Part shown: one piece after another, positions 1 to 7,457 of the stretch
How the letters are laid out: every line of letters starts with the position of its first letter
Numbering within the stretch: the first letter of the stretch is position 1
NCBI GenBank assembly: GCA_039026975.1
Contig: JBCCLI010000057.1
Location: 1 to 23,344, forward strand
Direction: 5' to 3'
Length of the DNA stretch: 23,344 bases
Source of the DNA: JBCBKZ01 sp039026975
Lineage (GTDB): Bacteria; Bacteroidota; Bacteroidia; J057
Notes under the pieces: model-generated
What the model was told of the DNA's origin: nothing
The model's database searches: none
The model's input: the letters and a program-made list of their open reading frames with translations, nothing else
Program-made: the position numbers and the translations under genes

Positions 1-273
1 CCCCTTCACGTATTCCATGACAATGAAGTGGTTAGCTTCAAACTCCTGGAAATTGAAAAGAGTAGCTACATTAGGATGAGATATGCGTGCAGAAAGATGG
101 GCTTCATTCTGGAAACGTTTAAATGAGTCAGGATTATTTACCAGGAATGGATGTAGCATCTTGATGGCTACTGCCCTATTTAAGGTCAAATCTGTAGCTC
201 TGTACACCGTCCCCATTCCTCCTTCTCCCAGACGCTCATTTATTTGAAAGTTAGCTAGCTTACGACCAATCAT
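1..273 (-). CDS. Ser/Thr protein kinase (Hanks/PknB type), N-terminal part only
   Basis: This is the first 91 codons of a eukaryotic-like Ser/Thr kinase; the rest lies beyond the left edge. I translated it from the reverse strand, starting MIGRKLANFQINERLGEGGM. It shows the glycine-rich nucleotide loop GEGGMGTVY (residues 16-24), the ATP-anchoring lysine in VAIK (K38), a candidate helix-C glutamate (E57) before ISHPN, and a hinge at MEYVKG (86-91). The catalytic loop, DFG and any extracellular sensor are outside the window, so activity and membrane anchoring cannot be judged. The ATG at 271-273 lies 2 bases after the stop of the upstream PP2C gene, so the two are almost certainly cotranscribed and probably translationally coupled. 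A kinase next to its phosphatase and an FHA protein is a common bacterial arrangement. Identification as a kinase is very secure; its substrates are unknown. Confidence 0.95.
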   Translation of the reverse strand, partial: MIGRKLANFQINERLGEGGMGTVYRATDLTLNRAVAIKMLHPFLVNNPDSFKRFQNEAHLSARISHPNVATLFNFQEFEANHFIVMEYVKG

Positions 274-275
274 GA

Positions 276-1127
276 TTAACTGAATTCTTGGGTTTTCTTT
301 GAACTTTGGTTGGAGTCTTCCTGTAGGGTTTCTACCAGCAGGACAGAGATATTATCATGCCCGCCTCTCTGCTTGGAAAGGGCTATCATCTCATGGGCAC
401 TATCACTTAGATCACGTGTTCTGAGTAGATGTCCCAGTTCATCAGGGCGGAAATATTCGTATAAGCCATCGCTACAGAGGAGGAGTTTATCCCCTTCCTG
501 CAGGCACAGCTCATGTAGGATAAAATCAGCCCTTAATTTGGGAGTGGTTCCCATAGCTTGAGTAATGACATTCCGCTGAGGGTGTGTCAAACTTTCTTTG
601 TGAGTAATTTCTCCCGTATCTATCAGATGCTGAACATAGGTATGGTCATGGGTAAGCTGGTGAAGCGTATCCCCTTTTAGTAGGTAGGCTCGGCTATCCC
701 CCACATGCCCCAGGAAGATCCTATCCCCCAGTAAGACAGCTGCTGTACAGGTAGTTCCCATCCCTTTCAGAGAAGCCTTCCGACTGGCTTTCTGAAAAAT
801 TGACTTATTAGCTTTGTCAAAAGCTCTTTTTAACGCCTCCAGTATATGGTAGTCTGTGTCAAAATAATCTCTGGAAATAATATCCACTGCCATCTTGGAA
901 GCTACTTCCCCACTTTTATGACCTCCCATTCCGTCAGCTACAATAGCCAGGCATCCATGAGAAGCGCGAATGTTTGAATCAAAGGGTCTTATGAAAACGA
1001 GGTTATCCTCATTACTCTCACGGACAGAGCCTACATCCGTTACGGCTACAGCCCTGTAGGCCAACTTAGCAGCTGAATCAAACGATTCTCTTCTGGCTTT
1101 TTGTTTCTTTCGAAATGGGAAGATCAT
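276..1127 (-). CDS. PP2C-family protein serine/threonine phosphatase (PstP/Stp1 type)
   Basis: This is a metal-dependent PPM/PP2C phosphatase of 283 residues, expected to dephosphorylate Ser/Thr-phosphorylated proteins in the cytoplasm and so oppose the kinase encoded just downstream. The family motifs appear in order: DVGSVRESNEDN (31-42, metal-binding Asp at D41), ADGMGGHKSGE (64-74, D65), GTTCTAAVL (124-132), HVGDSRAYL (141-149), a QRNVITQAMG segment (184-193), SDGLYE (219-224, D220) and GGHDNISVLLV (255-265, D258). All expected metal ligands appear present. The first 20 residues are basic and no transmembrane segment is seen, so it is probably soluble. It sits 49 bases after the FHA-protease gene and 2 bases before the kinase gene. 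Length is normal for the bacterial family, with a short polar C-terminal tail. Confidence 0.96.
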   Translation of the reverse strand: MIFPFRKKQKARRESFDSAAKLAYRAVAVTDVGSVRESNEDNLVFIRPFDSNIRASHGCLAIVADGMGGHKSGEVASKMAVDIISRDYFDTDYHILEALKRAFDKANKSIFQKASRKASLKGMGTTCTAAVLLGDRIFLGHVGDSRAYLLKGDTLHQLTHDHTYVQHLIDTGEITHKESLTHPQRNVITQAMGTTPKLRADFILHELCLQEGDKLLLCSDGLYEYFRPDELGHLLRTRDLSDSAHEMIALSKQRGGHDNISVLLVETLQEDSNQSSKKTQEFS

Positions 1128-1176
1128 AAGGGGTACTTGGATACGTTGATAAAGATTTCTTACACCTGAATGATAC

Positions 1177-2856
1177 TTACTGGATGACCGGTGTTAAATG
1201 CATGAGGTCAAGACCATATTTTATGGGGATAGCGAAAGTGATGCGTGCACCTTCTGCGGAGGTCAGGGAGGCTGCAAAGATGGCGACCACCTCTCCATTC
1301 TTATCAAAAACAGGTCCTCCACTATTTCCTGCTCCCGTTTCACTGGCTGTTAGCTGATAGTAATCTCCCATGCTGTAATAGCCACTTAGCTCCGCTCTGT
1401 TAGACAAGTTACTCCCACGTATGACTTTCCCTATGGTTCCATCTGTGATGGTAGGATCCGGGACAATCTTTACATCTCCACTAGCCCTAAAAACGTCATT
1501 AGTAGCACGCCCATAGACCACAGTAGGTGATATACCGGGATACCCCATAACGGCTATTCTTTCCCCTTGTTCCACCTCATCTCCATTCTCTTTCATGGTA
1601 ACAGGTGTCATATTTGCAGTGTGGTCTATTTTCAGCATGGCCACATCATGATTAGGGCTGGACTGCACAAAACGAGCTTCTATTCTTCCATCTGTTTTAG
1701 GGAAGGTTACCGTTAGGTAGGTTCTTTCTCCCGTGATATTTTTTCCAGACACAGGCTCTCTACCAAAAGTCTTGGACTCTGAGGGAATCCAGTTTGCAGG
1801 GGCTCTTACCGTTCCGGTAACTGTCCACTCTCCTCCTACGAGTTGAAGGAGCTGGCCCTGAGAAGCGTTAGGGGGGAATACGTAAGGGTACTTCCATGGC
1901 TCAGCTATGTGCTTGTTGGTCATAACATAGCCTCTGGGGTCTACTATAAATCCACTTCCTGACAACTGGGAAACGGCTATGGGGACCCCCAATTCTGTAT
2001 CTTTCTTCAGTCCTAATAAAGGTTCTACCACCCCAGGCTCCACCTCTATAAATAAGGGGACTTGATATTCCTGGCCGGTCTGTTCATTTGTTTCAAGGGT
2101 ATACTGATGATATACATCATCTCCCGTTGGTGCGTGGATTAACCTATACCCAAATTCTATGAAAACTACTTTCCTTCCATTTTCCCTGGCAATCTTGGCT
2201 GCATCCATCCCTATATTAGTTTCCGTAAGTGTTCTGACAATCACAGAATCTTTCTGGATCACAACTTCCTTTTCAGGAAAAATATTACTCCTAAATGTAT
2301 AACCAAGAGTCAGCAGTAACAGAAGAACTGCCCCTACAACTGAAAATAGAGTCTTTTGGGACTTCTTTCTTTCAGTTACTATAGCCCTTTCAAAGGTATC
2401 TTTTCCTATTCCAGCTTTAGTGGGTGTGATAGCAGCTTCTTCCCCCAATGGAATCTCCATGGTAGCATCCATGTTAGGAAGTTCCATGAGCTGGGTAGCT
2501 GCACTATCAGCTAGAGGAGGATTTACATCAAACTGGAAGCTAGGCCCTTTAGCTCCTAGGCTGATAGTATCTCCCGGCTTAAGGGGATAGGTACCAGAAA
2601 TTTTTTGGTCATTTACATAGGTACCGTTTAGGCTCCCGTTATCAGTAATGACAAAGGATCCCGGTGTATTCCCTTTAGTGATAGCCCCATGCTCTCTACT
2701 GACAGCATTATCCTGCTCAGAATCAAACTGGAGTTCGTTTCCTGAGGCTCTGCCAAAACTTATGCTATCGTTCGCTTGATAGTCAAACTCCTCAATCTGG
2801 TTAGCTTTACTTCCCTTGAGGTGCTTAATGATGATATGCTTAATATCTTGCTTCAT
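1177..2856 (-). CDS. FHA domain - transmembrane - trypsin-like (S1C/HtrA-like) serine protease fusion
   Basis: This 559-residue protein joins a cytosolic phosphothreonine reader to a protease. Residues about 10-110 form an FHA domain with the usual signatures: SFGR (33-36), SREHG (53-57) and NGSLNGTYV (73-81). A Thr-containing linker follows (111-160), then a basic stretch TERKKSQK and one hydrophobic segment (about 169-188). The positive charges before it predict N-inside, C-outside topology, which places the rest in the periplasm. Residues about 290-555 look like a chymotrypsin-fold protease: SGSGFIVDPRGYVMTNKHI (His316), HDVAMLKID (Asp404) and GAGNSGGPVFD (Ser512). The NKHI and GNSGGP contexts resemble HtrA/DegP, but there is no PDZ domain and about 88 residues separate His from Asp, far more than in DegP. 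It is first in an operon with PP2C phosphatase and kinase genes. Substrate is unknown; the domain calls are confident, the signalling role is inferred. Confidence 0.9.
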   Translation of the reverse strand: MKQDIKHIIIKHLKGSKANQIEEFDYQANDSISFGRASGNELQFDSEQDNAVSREHGAITKGNTPGSFVITDNGSLNGTYVNDQKISGTYPLKPGDTISLGAKGPSFQFDVNPPLADSAATQLMELPNMDATMEIPLGEEAAITPTKAGIGKDTFERAIVTERKKSQKTLFSVVGAVLLLLLTLGYTFRSNIFPEKEVVIQKDSVIVRTLTETNIGMDAAKIARENGRKVVFIEFGYRLIHAPTGDDVYHQYTLETNEQTGQEYQVPLFIEVEPGVVEPLLGLKKDTELGVPIAVSQLSGSGFIVDPRGYVMTNKHIAEPWKYPYVFPPNASQGQLLQLVGGEWTVTGTVRAPANWIPSESKTFGREPVSGKNITGERTYLTVTFPKTDGRIEARFVQSSPNHDVAMLKIDHTANMTPVTMKENGDEVEQGERIAVMGYPGISPTVVYGRATNDVFRASGDVKIVPDPTITDGTIGKVIRGSNLSNRAELSGYYSMGDYYQLTASETGAGNSGGPVFDKNGEVVAIFAASLTSAEGARITFAIPIKYGLDLMHLTPVIQ

Positions 2857-2920
2857 AATGGTTGAATTATTCGTTCTTCACAACATCATAAAGGTCCGTA
2901 GGATATCAGCCTTTCACCAT

Positions 2921-3005
2921 CTAAGCTTAGCTACATATTAGATGAGGGAAACTTAGATTCCCTCTACAGGTTTATTTCTATAGGAATCCCTATAGATGGA
3001 TTCCT
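2921..3005. promoter_or_regulatory. Cluster of perfect inverted repeats in the dinB/FHA-protease divergent spacer
   Basis: The 198-base spacer between two divergent genes contains four perfect dyads in 85 bases. They are CTAAGCTTAG (2921-2930); GAGGGAA / TTCCCTC (2944-2950 and 2958-2964); TCTATAGG / CCTATAGA (2977-2984 and 2989-2996, 4-base loop); and AGGAATCC / GGATTCCT (2982-2989 and 2998-3005). The last two overlap and could not fold at the same time. An octamer TTCCTGAA occurs at 3001-3008 and again at 3039-3046. Because no gene ends here, these are not simple terminators; operators for dinB or the phospho-signalling operon are the likeliest role. A -7-like TACATTTT lies at 3033-3040, without a convincing -33 partner. 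Confidence 0.5.
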
Positions 3006-3054
3006 GAAGGTCCAAAGAGTGGCATTAATTGATACATTTTCCTGAAATTACAGC

Positions 3055-4137
3055 ATGGAAAGGGAGCTGCGGAAAATCATACATGTGGATATGGATGCTT
3101 TTTATGCCTCCATAGAACAGCGAGATGCTCCTGAGCTCAAGGGCAAACCTGTGGCTGTAGGAGGGTCAAGGGAAAGAGGAGTAGTGGCCGCTGCCAGTTA
3201 TGAGGCGAGAAAGTATGGAGTGCGTTCTGCTATGCCTTCCATGACTGCTTACAGGCTTTGTCCGGACATCATTTTTGTGAGACCACGTTTTGACACTTAC
3301 AGGGATGTCTCTTACCAAATACGTGAAGTATTCTTTCAATACACGGATCTGGTAGAACCTCTTTCTTTGGATGAAGCCTATTTAGATGTATCGGAGAATA
3401 AACCTCAGAATCCCTCAGCAGCTAAAATAGCTCGGGAGATCAAACAGAAAATTCTCAAGGAAACTAACTTAACAGCTTCTGCTGGTGTCTCTGTAAATAA
3501 GTTTCTAGCTAAGGTAGCCTCAGGCTGGAATAAACCTGATGGGCTTACCCTTATCCCTCCAGAAAAAGCTGTAGCCTTTATAGAAAAGCTCCCCATTGAG
3601 AAATTTCATGGGATAGGGAAAAAGACGGCAGAGAAGATGAAGAAAATGGGGATACATTACGGAGCAGATCTCAAAACGTATTCTGAGCTGGAACTAGCCA
3701 GAAGGTTTGGGAAAACAGGCAGATGGTACTACCGTATCAGCAGAGGGATAGATGACAGAGCCGTTCAGCCTGATAGAATTAGGAAATCCGTAGGCGCTGA
3801 AAACACGTTTAGGGAAGACATCATTGAGGTAGAAGATCTATTAGAAAAGCTGGAACCTATCACCCGTAAAGTGTCTGAGAGAATGAAGAGAATAGATAGT
3901 AGCGGCCGGACTGTTACCCTAAAGATCAAGTATCATGACTTTATACAAACTACCCGCTCCCGTACGGTCTCTTCCTATGTAAGTACCTTTGAGGAGATAT
4001 TCCCAGTCATCAAGGAACTGTTATATCACCCCAACTATCCAGAAAAGCGAATTCGATTATTAGGTGTATCTATATCCAATCTGATAGGAGAAGAACCTGA
4101 TGAACCCAGGCAGTTAAGTTTTGACTTTAAAGAATAG
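3055..4137 (+). CDS. dinB: DNA polymerase IV (Y-family translesion polymerase)
   Basis: This 360-residue protein is an error-prone Y-family polymerase that copies past damaged bases. The palm carries HVDMDAFYASIEQRD (10-24) with metal-binding D12 and D14 and an aromatic steric-gate position at Tyr17, followed by SLDEAYLDVS (104-113) with catalytic D106 and E107. A helix-hairpin-helix thumb motif, KFHGIGKKTAEKMKKMGI, follows, then the little-finger region. The C-terminus ends in QLSFDFKE, which fits the sliding-clamp-binding consensus and suggests recruitment by the beta clamp. Length is typical and no key residue is missing. The ATG at 3055 gives an N-terminus matching the family. It is a single-gene unit on the plus strand, convergent with the adhesin gene. 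The dyad-rich spacer upstream may hold its damage-response operator, which I cannot identify. Confidence 0.97.
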   Translation: MERELRKIIHVDMDAFYASIEQRDAPELKGKPVAVGGSRERGVVAAASYEARKYGVRSAMPSMTAYRLCPDIIFVRPRFDTYRDVSYQIREVFFQYTDLVEPLSLDEAYLDVSENKPQNPSAAKIAREIKQKILKETNLTASAGVSVNKFLAKVASGWNKPDGLTLIPPEKAVAFIEKLPIEKFHGIGKKTAEKMKKMGIHYGADLKTYSELELARRFGKTGRWYYRISRGIDDRAVQPDRIRKSVGAENTFREDIIEVEDLLEKLEPITRKVSERMKRIDSSGRTVTLKIKYHDFIQTTRSRTVSSYVSTFEEIFPVIKELLYHPNYPEKRIRLLGVSISNLIGEEPDEPRQLSFDFKE

Positions 4138-4201
4138 AGATAGGCATTATGGGATCAGTCTATTTTTTAAAGATAATTCTTTCATTCCTCCAGCCTAAAA
4201 G

Positions 4202-6169
4202 TTAATCTAGGCCAGGCAGCTTAATTATTTTGAAGACTTTCATTTCTTGCCTATTGAGGGCTGAAATACACAGAAAGTGTACCCCGGGAGGGAGATGAGA
4301 TACGTCTATTTCTATTTCATTTAGGCCTGAGCGCCAGGAAACATCCTCTTTCCATATCACACTACTGAGGCTGTTCACAATAAATATACTCCCTTTTACT
4401 CCTCGTATGAAATAAGCTGAAACTTGCATAGTATTAGTTACCAGCGGGTTAGGATATACTTCCACCAACTGTAGTAGCTCTGGAATATCCCAGGTAAAAG
4501 AGGTAGTGTCTGTATAGAAAATATTCCCCCCTCTACCTGTCATCTTTACTCTGTAAATACCAGTTCCTATAATAGGAGAATGATCTATTTGCTGATACTG
4601 TGTAGGCTCATTAGAATCTCCTTCGGAATCCTGCGTTTCCAATATCTGGTATAAGACGCCGTCCAGGGATCTTTCTAACGTATAGGAGGTTACTCCCTTT
4701 TCATAGTTCATATTCCAACTAAGGTGTACTCCTCGGCTGCTTAAGCTGGCAAAAATAGTATCTACCTCAAACTCAATACAGCTTTCTACCTCTACTCTCT
4801 TTATGGCCTGGCTGCTAATGCCATATCTATTACCAGCTGAGAAAGCAACAATTTCAGAACCTGACTCAACCTTATTTACTAGTAGGGTATCGGCTATTTC
4901 CACCACCTCCCAGTTGGGCGGATAGGTCCAGTTATATATATCTGTCCTTTCCAGGTTTTCCACCCAGAATTTTAGGGCTGTAGTATCTGCACATAACCAC
5001 TCAGGCCCTACTATTCTCTGAGGGGAAGGTGGGGGTAAACAGATGTCTCTTCTAACCAGGAGGGTATCTGTTTTATCCTTACAGCCTAGGCTACTTACCC
5101 GCCATTCAAACAGATTATCTCCTATGGCTAGATCTGAAATAGATTGCTGCTCAGTATACTGAGAGCTGGAGAAGGTAGCCTCTCCTGCTACTAATGACCA
5201 ACTCCCTACCCCACTGATAGGATCATCAGCAGCCAGAACTACACTATCTGCACATACTATGGTATCCGTTCTTGTAATAGGATCAGAGGGAGGCTCCACT
5301 ACCAGGATTATCTTCTCTCTTATATGACTTATTCCAAATGAGTCTACAGCTGTCAATTGTATGGCTTTGGCACCTGGAGTAGAGTAGTTGACAGAAAATG
5401 GGCCTTCCCCTACTCCATTCCCTGGGCTAGCCCCAACCCCAAAATTCCAATTGTAAGAGGCAATTCCTACAGAAGAATTTGAGACTAAAATAGCGGTATC
5501 TTGTTGAAGACAGAAAGAAGAAGAGGAAACCTGAAAGCTGGCAGATACACCACAAGATGCTCGGGAAACTGTTATTTCAGCCTGTTTTGGGGTGCAGCTA
5601 CCATTAGAAACTGTCCACTTAAATACATTCGCACCTGGACTTATTCCCCTTATAGTAGTCGTTGACTCAAATTCATTATCCATCGTTCCAGTACCCGAAA
5701 CTAATTCCCACTTCCCTACCCCCACCCCTACAGGAGTAGCTACCAATAAGGCCGTATCTGTGCAGACGGTAGTATCTGGTCCTACTACTGCTTCACCAGG
5801 CTCACTGTATACCAGAATTACCTTAGAAAAAGTGGCTGTTTTTCCGCTGGCATCTTCAACTGAAAGCGTGATGGTTTTAGGTCCTCCAGTGGTATAGGTT
5901 ACTTTATGAGGTCCCTTGTTATTGGCTATTTGAGGAACGGCTCCAGTACCGAAGTTATATGCGTACACCTTAACCCCTTCAGAATTATCAGTGATGGTAA
6001 TGGTATCTGCATTAGTAAGACAGAGAGTTGAAGTAGATATTTCAAAACGAGCTACAGGACTTAGCAGGGAAGAAGTTAGTGGGTCATATCTTCCTTCTAC
6101 CTGAAGAGAGCTCAGTAAAAGTATGGTGCTAATTACCGTTATCCCTAGTATTCGTAGGCCCGCTACCAT
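4202..6169 (-). CDS. T9SS-exported multidomain adhesin-like protein with PKD/Ig-like repeats and type A sorting domain
   Basis: This 655-residue protein starts with a signal peptide (hydrophobic core about 5-22). Residues about 38-205 and 208-377 are a tandem duplication. Each copy has a PKD-like fold (ending KTITLSVEDASG in copy 1, KAIQLTAVDSFG in copy 2) followed by an Ig-like module with a VCxD start, a GxWxLVxGxxT core and an NxFxWxVS strand before a Cys. A divergent PKD-like domain (about 386-463) and a fibronectin-III-like domain (about 470-560, TSYTLERSLDG) follow. The end, from VEVYPNPL (569-576) to VFKIIKL, matches the T9SS type A sorting domain (Por secretion tail), so the protein should cross the outer membrane and be attached or released at the surface. 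No catalytic domain is visible, so adhesion or matrix function is the best guess. It is convergent with dinB and has its own promoter-like sequence. Confidence 0.88.
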   Translation of the reverse strand: MVAGLRILGITVISTILLLSSLQVEGRYDPLTSSLLSPVARFEISTSTLCLTNADTITITDNSEGVKVYAYNFGTGAVPQIANNKGPHKVTYTTGGPKTITLSVEDASGKTATFSKVILVYSEPGEAVVGPDTTVCTDTALLVATPVGVGVGKWELVSGTGTMDNEFESTTTIRGISPGANVFKWTVSNGSCTPKQAEITVSRASCGVSASFQVSSSSFCLQQDTAILVSNSSVGIASYNWNFGVGASPGNGVGEGPFSVNYSTPGAKAIQLTAVDSFGISHIREKIILVVEPPSDPITRTDTIVCADSVVLAADDPISGVGSWSLVAGEATFSSSQYTEQQSISDLAIGDNLFEWRVSSLGCKDKTDTLLVRRDICLPPPSPQRIVGPEWLCADTTALKFWVENLERTDIYNWTYPPNWEVVEIADTLLVNKVESGSEIVAFSAGNRYGISSQAIKRVEVESCIEFEVDTIFASLSSRGVHLSWNMNYEKGVTSYTLERSLDGVLYQILETQDSEGDSNEPTQYQQIDHSPIIGTGIYRVKMTGRGGNIFYTDTTSFTWDIPELLQLVEVYPNPLVTNTMQVSAYFIRGVKGSIFIVNSLSSVIWKEDVSWRSGLNEIEIDVSHLPPGVHFLCISALNRQEMKVFKIIKLPGLD

Positions 6170-6252
6170 AGCATTTTCTATTAGTTTGGATACTCATCTA
6201 GCGCGTGCTGGAATAAACTTGTAAACCAGTTATCTACAAAGACTTCCCAGAC

Positions 6253-6280
6253 ATTAAATTGATCATACGTTCAATTTAAT
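6253..6280 (-). promoter_or_regulatory. Perfect 10-bp inverted repeat at the adhesin gene start region
   Basis: ATTAAATTGA (6253-6262) and TCAATTTAAT (6271-6280) are exact reverse complements separated by 8 bases. They lie just downstream of the proposed -7 box at 6282-6289, so the dyad would cover the transcription start and first leader bases of the adhesin gene. It is either an operator or a 5' leader hairpin; the AT-rich arms favour protein binding. Confidence 0.5.
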
Positions 6281-6281
6281 A

Positions 6282-6312
6282 CAAATAAATTATCTTTATA
6301 AAAATTTCCAAT
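6282..6312 (-). promoter_or_regulatory. Bacteroidota-type promoter for the adhesin gene
   Basis: Read on the minus strand, ATTG (6312-6309) is followed after 19 bases by TTTATTTG (6289-6282), a 7-of-8 match to the -7 element TAnnTTTG. The same ATTG-19-box spacing occurs at the acyl-CoA dehydrogenase gene. The start of transcription would fall near 6275, about 105 bases before the ATG at 6169. Confidence 0.45.
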
Positions 6313-6365
6313 CTATATATGGTAAAGGGCCACTTTTCCTTGAGAGACAGTTACATCCTCTACAT

Positions 6366-6399
6366 AAAAGAAAAAGGGCAAGACCTATTCGGCTTGCCC
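6366..6399 (-). terminator. Rho-independent terminator of the two-TM protein gene
   Basis: On the minus strand CTTGCCC-type arms (6376-6382 and 6393-6399) form a 7-bp GC-rich stem, extended by CC/GG pairs (6384-6385, 6391-6392) with a one-base bulge, followed by a T-rich tract (complement of 6366-6375). It lies 24 bases after the stop of the gene at 6423, separating it from the adhesin gene. Confidence 0.85.
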
Positions 6400-6422
6400 C
6401 TTCTATGTGAATAGAAATATTT

Positions 6423-6989
6423 TTACTGTGGAATCTTATTAAAAAAATTCCGCTTAATGGTACAGGGAATATTCATGAGCCTGGCAATTTTTCTTGGCTC
6501 AATGACTAAGCTGGAGATTACTACCTTCTCCCCCCCTCTCAGGTGTAAGACCAGAAAATCTACTTCATAGGGAAGAACCACGCTTATATAAATCTCTCCA
6601 TATAATACCTGGTTTTTATGAAAAAGAAGGTTCAGTTCCTCATTGGTATACTGAATGAGGTCGTGCTTGCGATCTAGCTCTAGCACAGTATTTTTTTCTT
6701 TCTCGGCACAAGTATAATAATAGAATAAGCCTGGAATGTAAAAGGGGAGAAACATACACTGCGTCCATACTACCATACGTATGATGGCTATGTTTCCCAT
6801 GGATACCCATAAATACAGCGCCAATATGGTGAAAAAGGTCAGGAAGACGGTAATTACCTGAAAAGGGAAGATAAATCGCGATTTATCATTAGTCAGGAAC
6901 GTAAAGCTATCAACATGAGGTTCCAGGACAACTGGTGTCTTTAAGGAGAAAGGTTCTTGGTTTTCCGTTTTCTTTAGCAGACTAAACAT
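6423..6989 (-). CDS. Uncharacterised two-TM membrane protein, possibly bacterial-PH-like
   Basis: I do not recognise this protein by sequence. From the ATG at 6989 it has 188 residues (MFSLLKKTENQ start); a TTG further out at 7016 would add nine residues but I prefer the ATG. Two adjacent hydrophobic segments (about residues 39-63 and 67-92) are followed by a soluble C-terminal half of alternating strands: an ELDRKHDLIQYTNEEL segment, LYGEIYISVVLPYEVDFLVLHL, then EKVVISSLVIEPRKIARLM. Two TM helices followed by a small beta-rich domain and a short C-terminal helix resemble YcxB-like / bacterial PH-domain proteins, but this is a weak structural analogy. The gene stands alone on the minus strand with a strong terminator and a long dyad-containing upstream spacer. 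No function can be assigned. Confidence 0.75.
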   Translation of the reverse strand: MFSLLKKTENQEPFSLKTPVVLEPHVDSFTFLTNDKSRFIFPFQVITVFLTFFTILALYLWVSMGNIAIIRMVVWTQCMFLPFYIPGLFYYYTCAEKEKNTVLELDRKHDLIQYTNEELNLLFHKNQVLYGEIYISVVLPYEVDFLVLHLRGGEKVVISSLVIEPRKIARLMNIPCTIKRNFFNKIPQ

Positions 6990-7457
6990 AGGCGTTATCT
7001 GACTTTGATAACTCAAGTTACTTCAATAGTTCAGGTATAGCGGAACGGTACATTCAAAATTCTAACAACAGAAAAAAGTTCATATACATCTGTATACCAG
7101 TATATTAGCTAGATGTAATGAATGCTAAGGAATCCTATCAATCTGGAGTAAAACGGTCTGCAGCAAGTGGATACCGTAGTGATATGGATGGGATAATAGT
7201 AGCCAGACATTCAGTTTTCTATTCTCAGTAAATATTTAAGTATCTGAAATAGAAGGTAGAAGAATAGTTTTCCTTATCTGAACATTCCTTTTTACCTGCC
7301 CTTATATCTTCCTAATAAATTATCAGCAAATCTCGTGCTATACCTATATAGCGCGTAAGATTTTTTTGTGAATACCCTTGAGAGGCGTACTCCCCTATTT
7401 TGGATAACGGTTTCTTTTTCTAATTTCCCCGTTCATATACTTCTCAATGAATTCATC
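6990..7457. other. 468-base gene-poor divergent spacer with tandem dyads
   Basis: I see no confident gene here. It separates the minus-strand two-TM protein gene from plsC. It contains two overlapping dyads: TATACA-TC-TGTATA (7083-7096) and TATAC-CA-GTATA (7093-7104). A 37-codon reading frame (7118-7231, ATG to TAA) is present but has no recognisable product or ribosome site. No promoter element matched the -33/-7 pattern convincingly, and I found no tRNA-like or riboswitch-like fold by eye. Confidence 0.4.

Noticed and set aside
4138..4201. Possible bidirectional terminator between dinB and the adhesin gene
   Set aside because: Only a weak 5-bp AAAGA/TCTTT stem (4169-4182) is present; not enough to call.
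5592..5897. 101-codon plus-strand frame inside the adhesin gene
   Set aside because: It lies antisense to well-conserved PKD and Ig-like coding sequence, is low-complexity, and has no recognisable motif.
7368..7457. Upstream extension of the plsC frame to a GTG at 7368
   Set aside because: The extra 30 residues do not resemble the family N-terminus, and the ATG at 7458 starts directly before the usual hydrophobic anchor.
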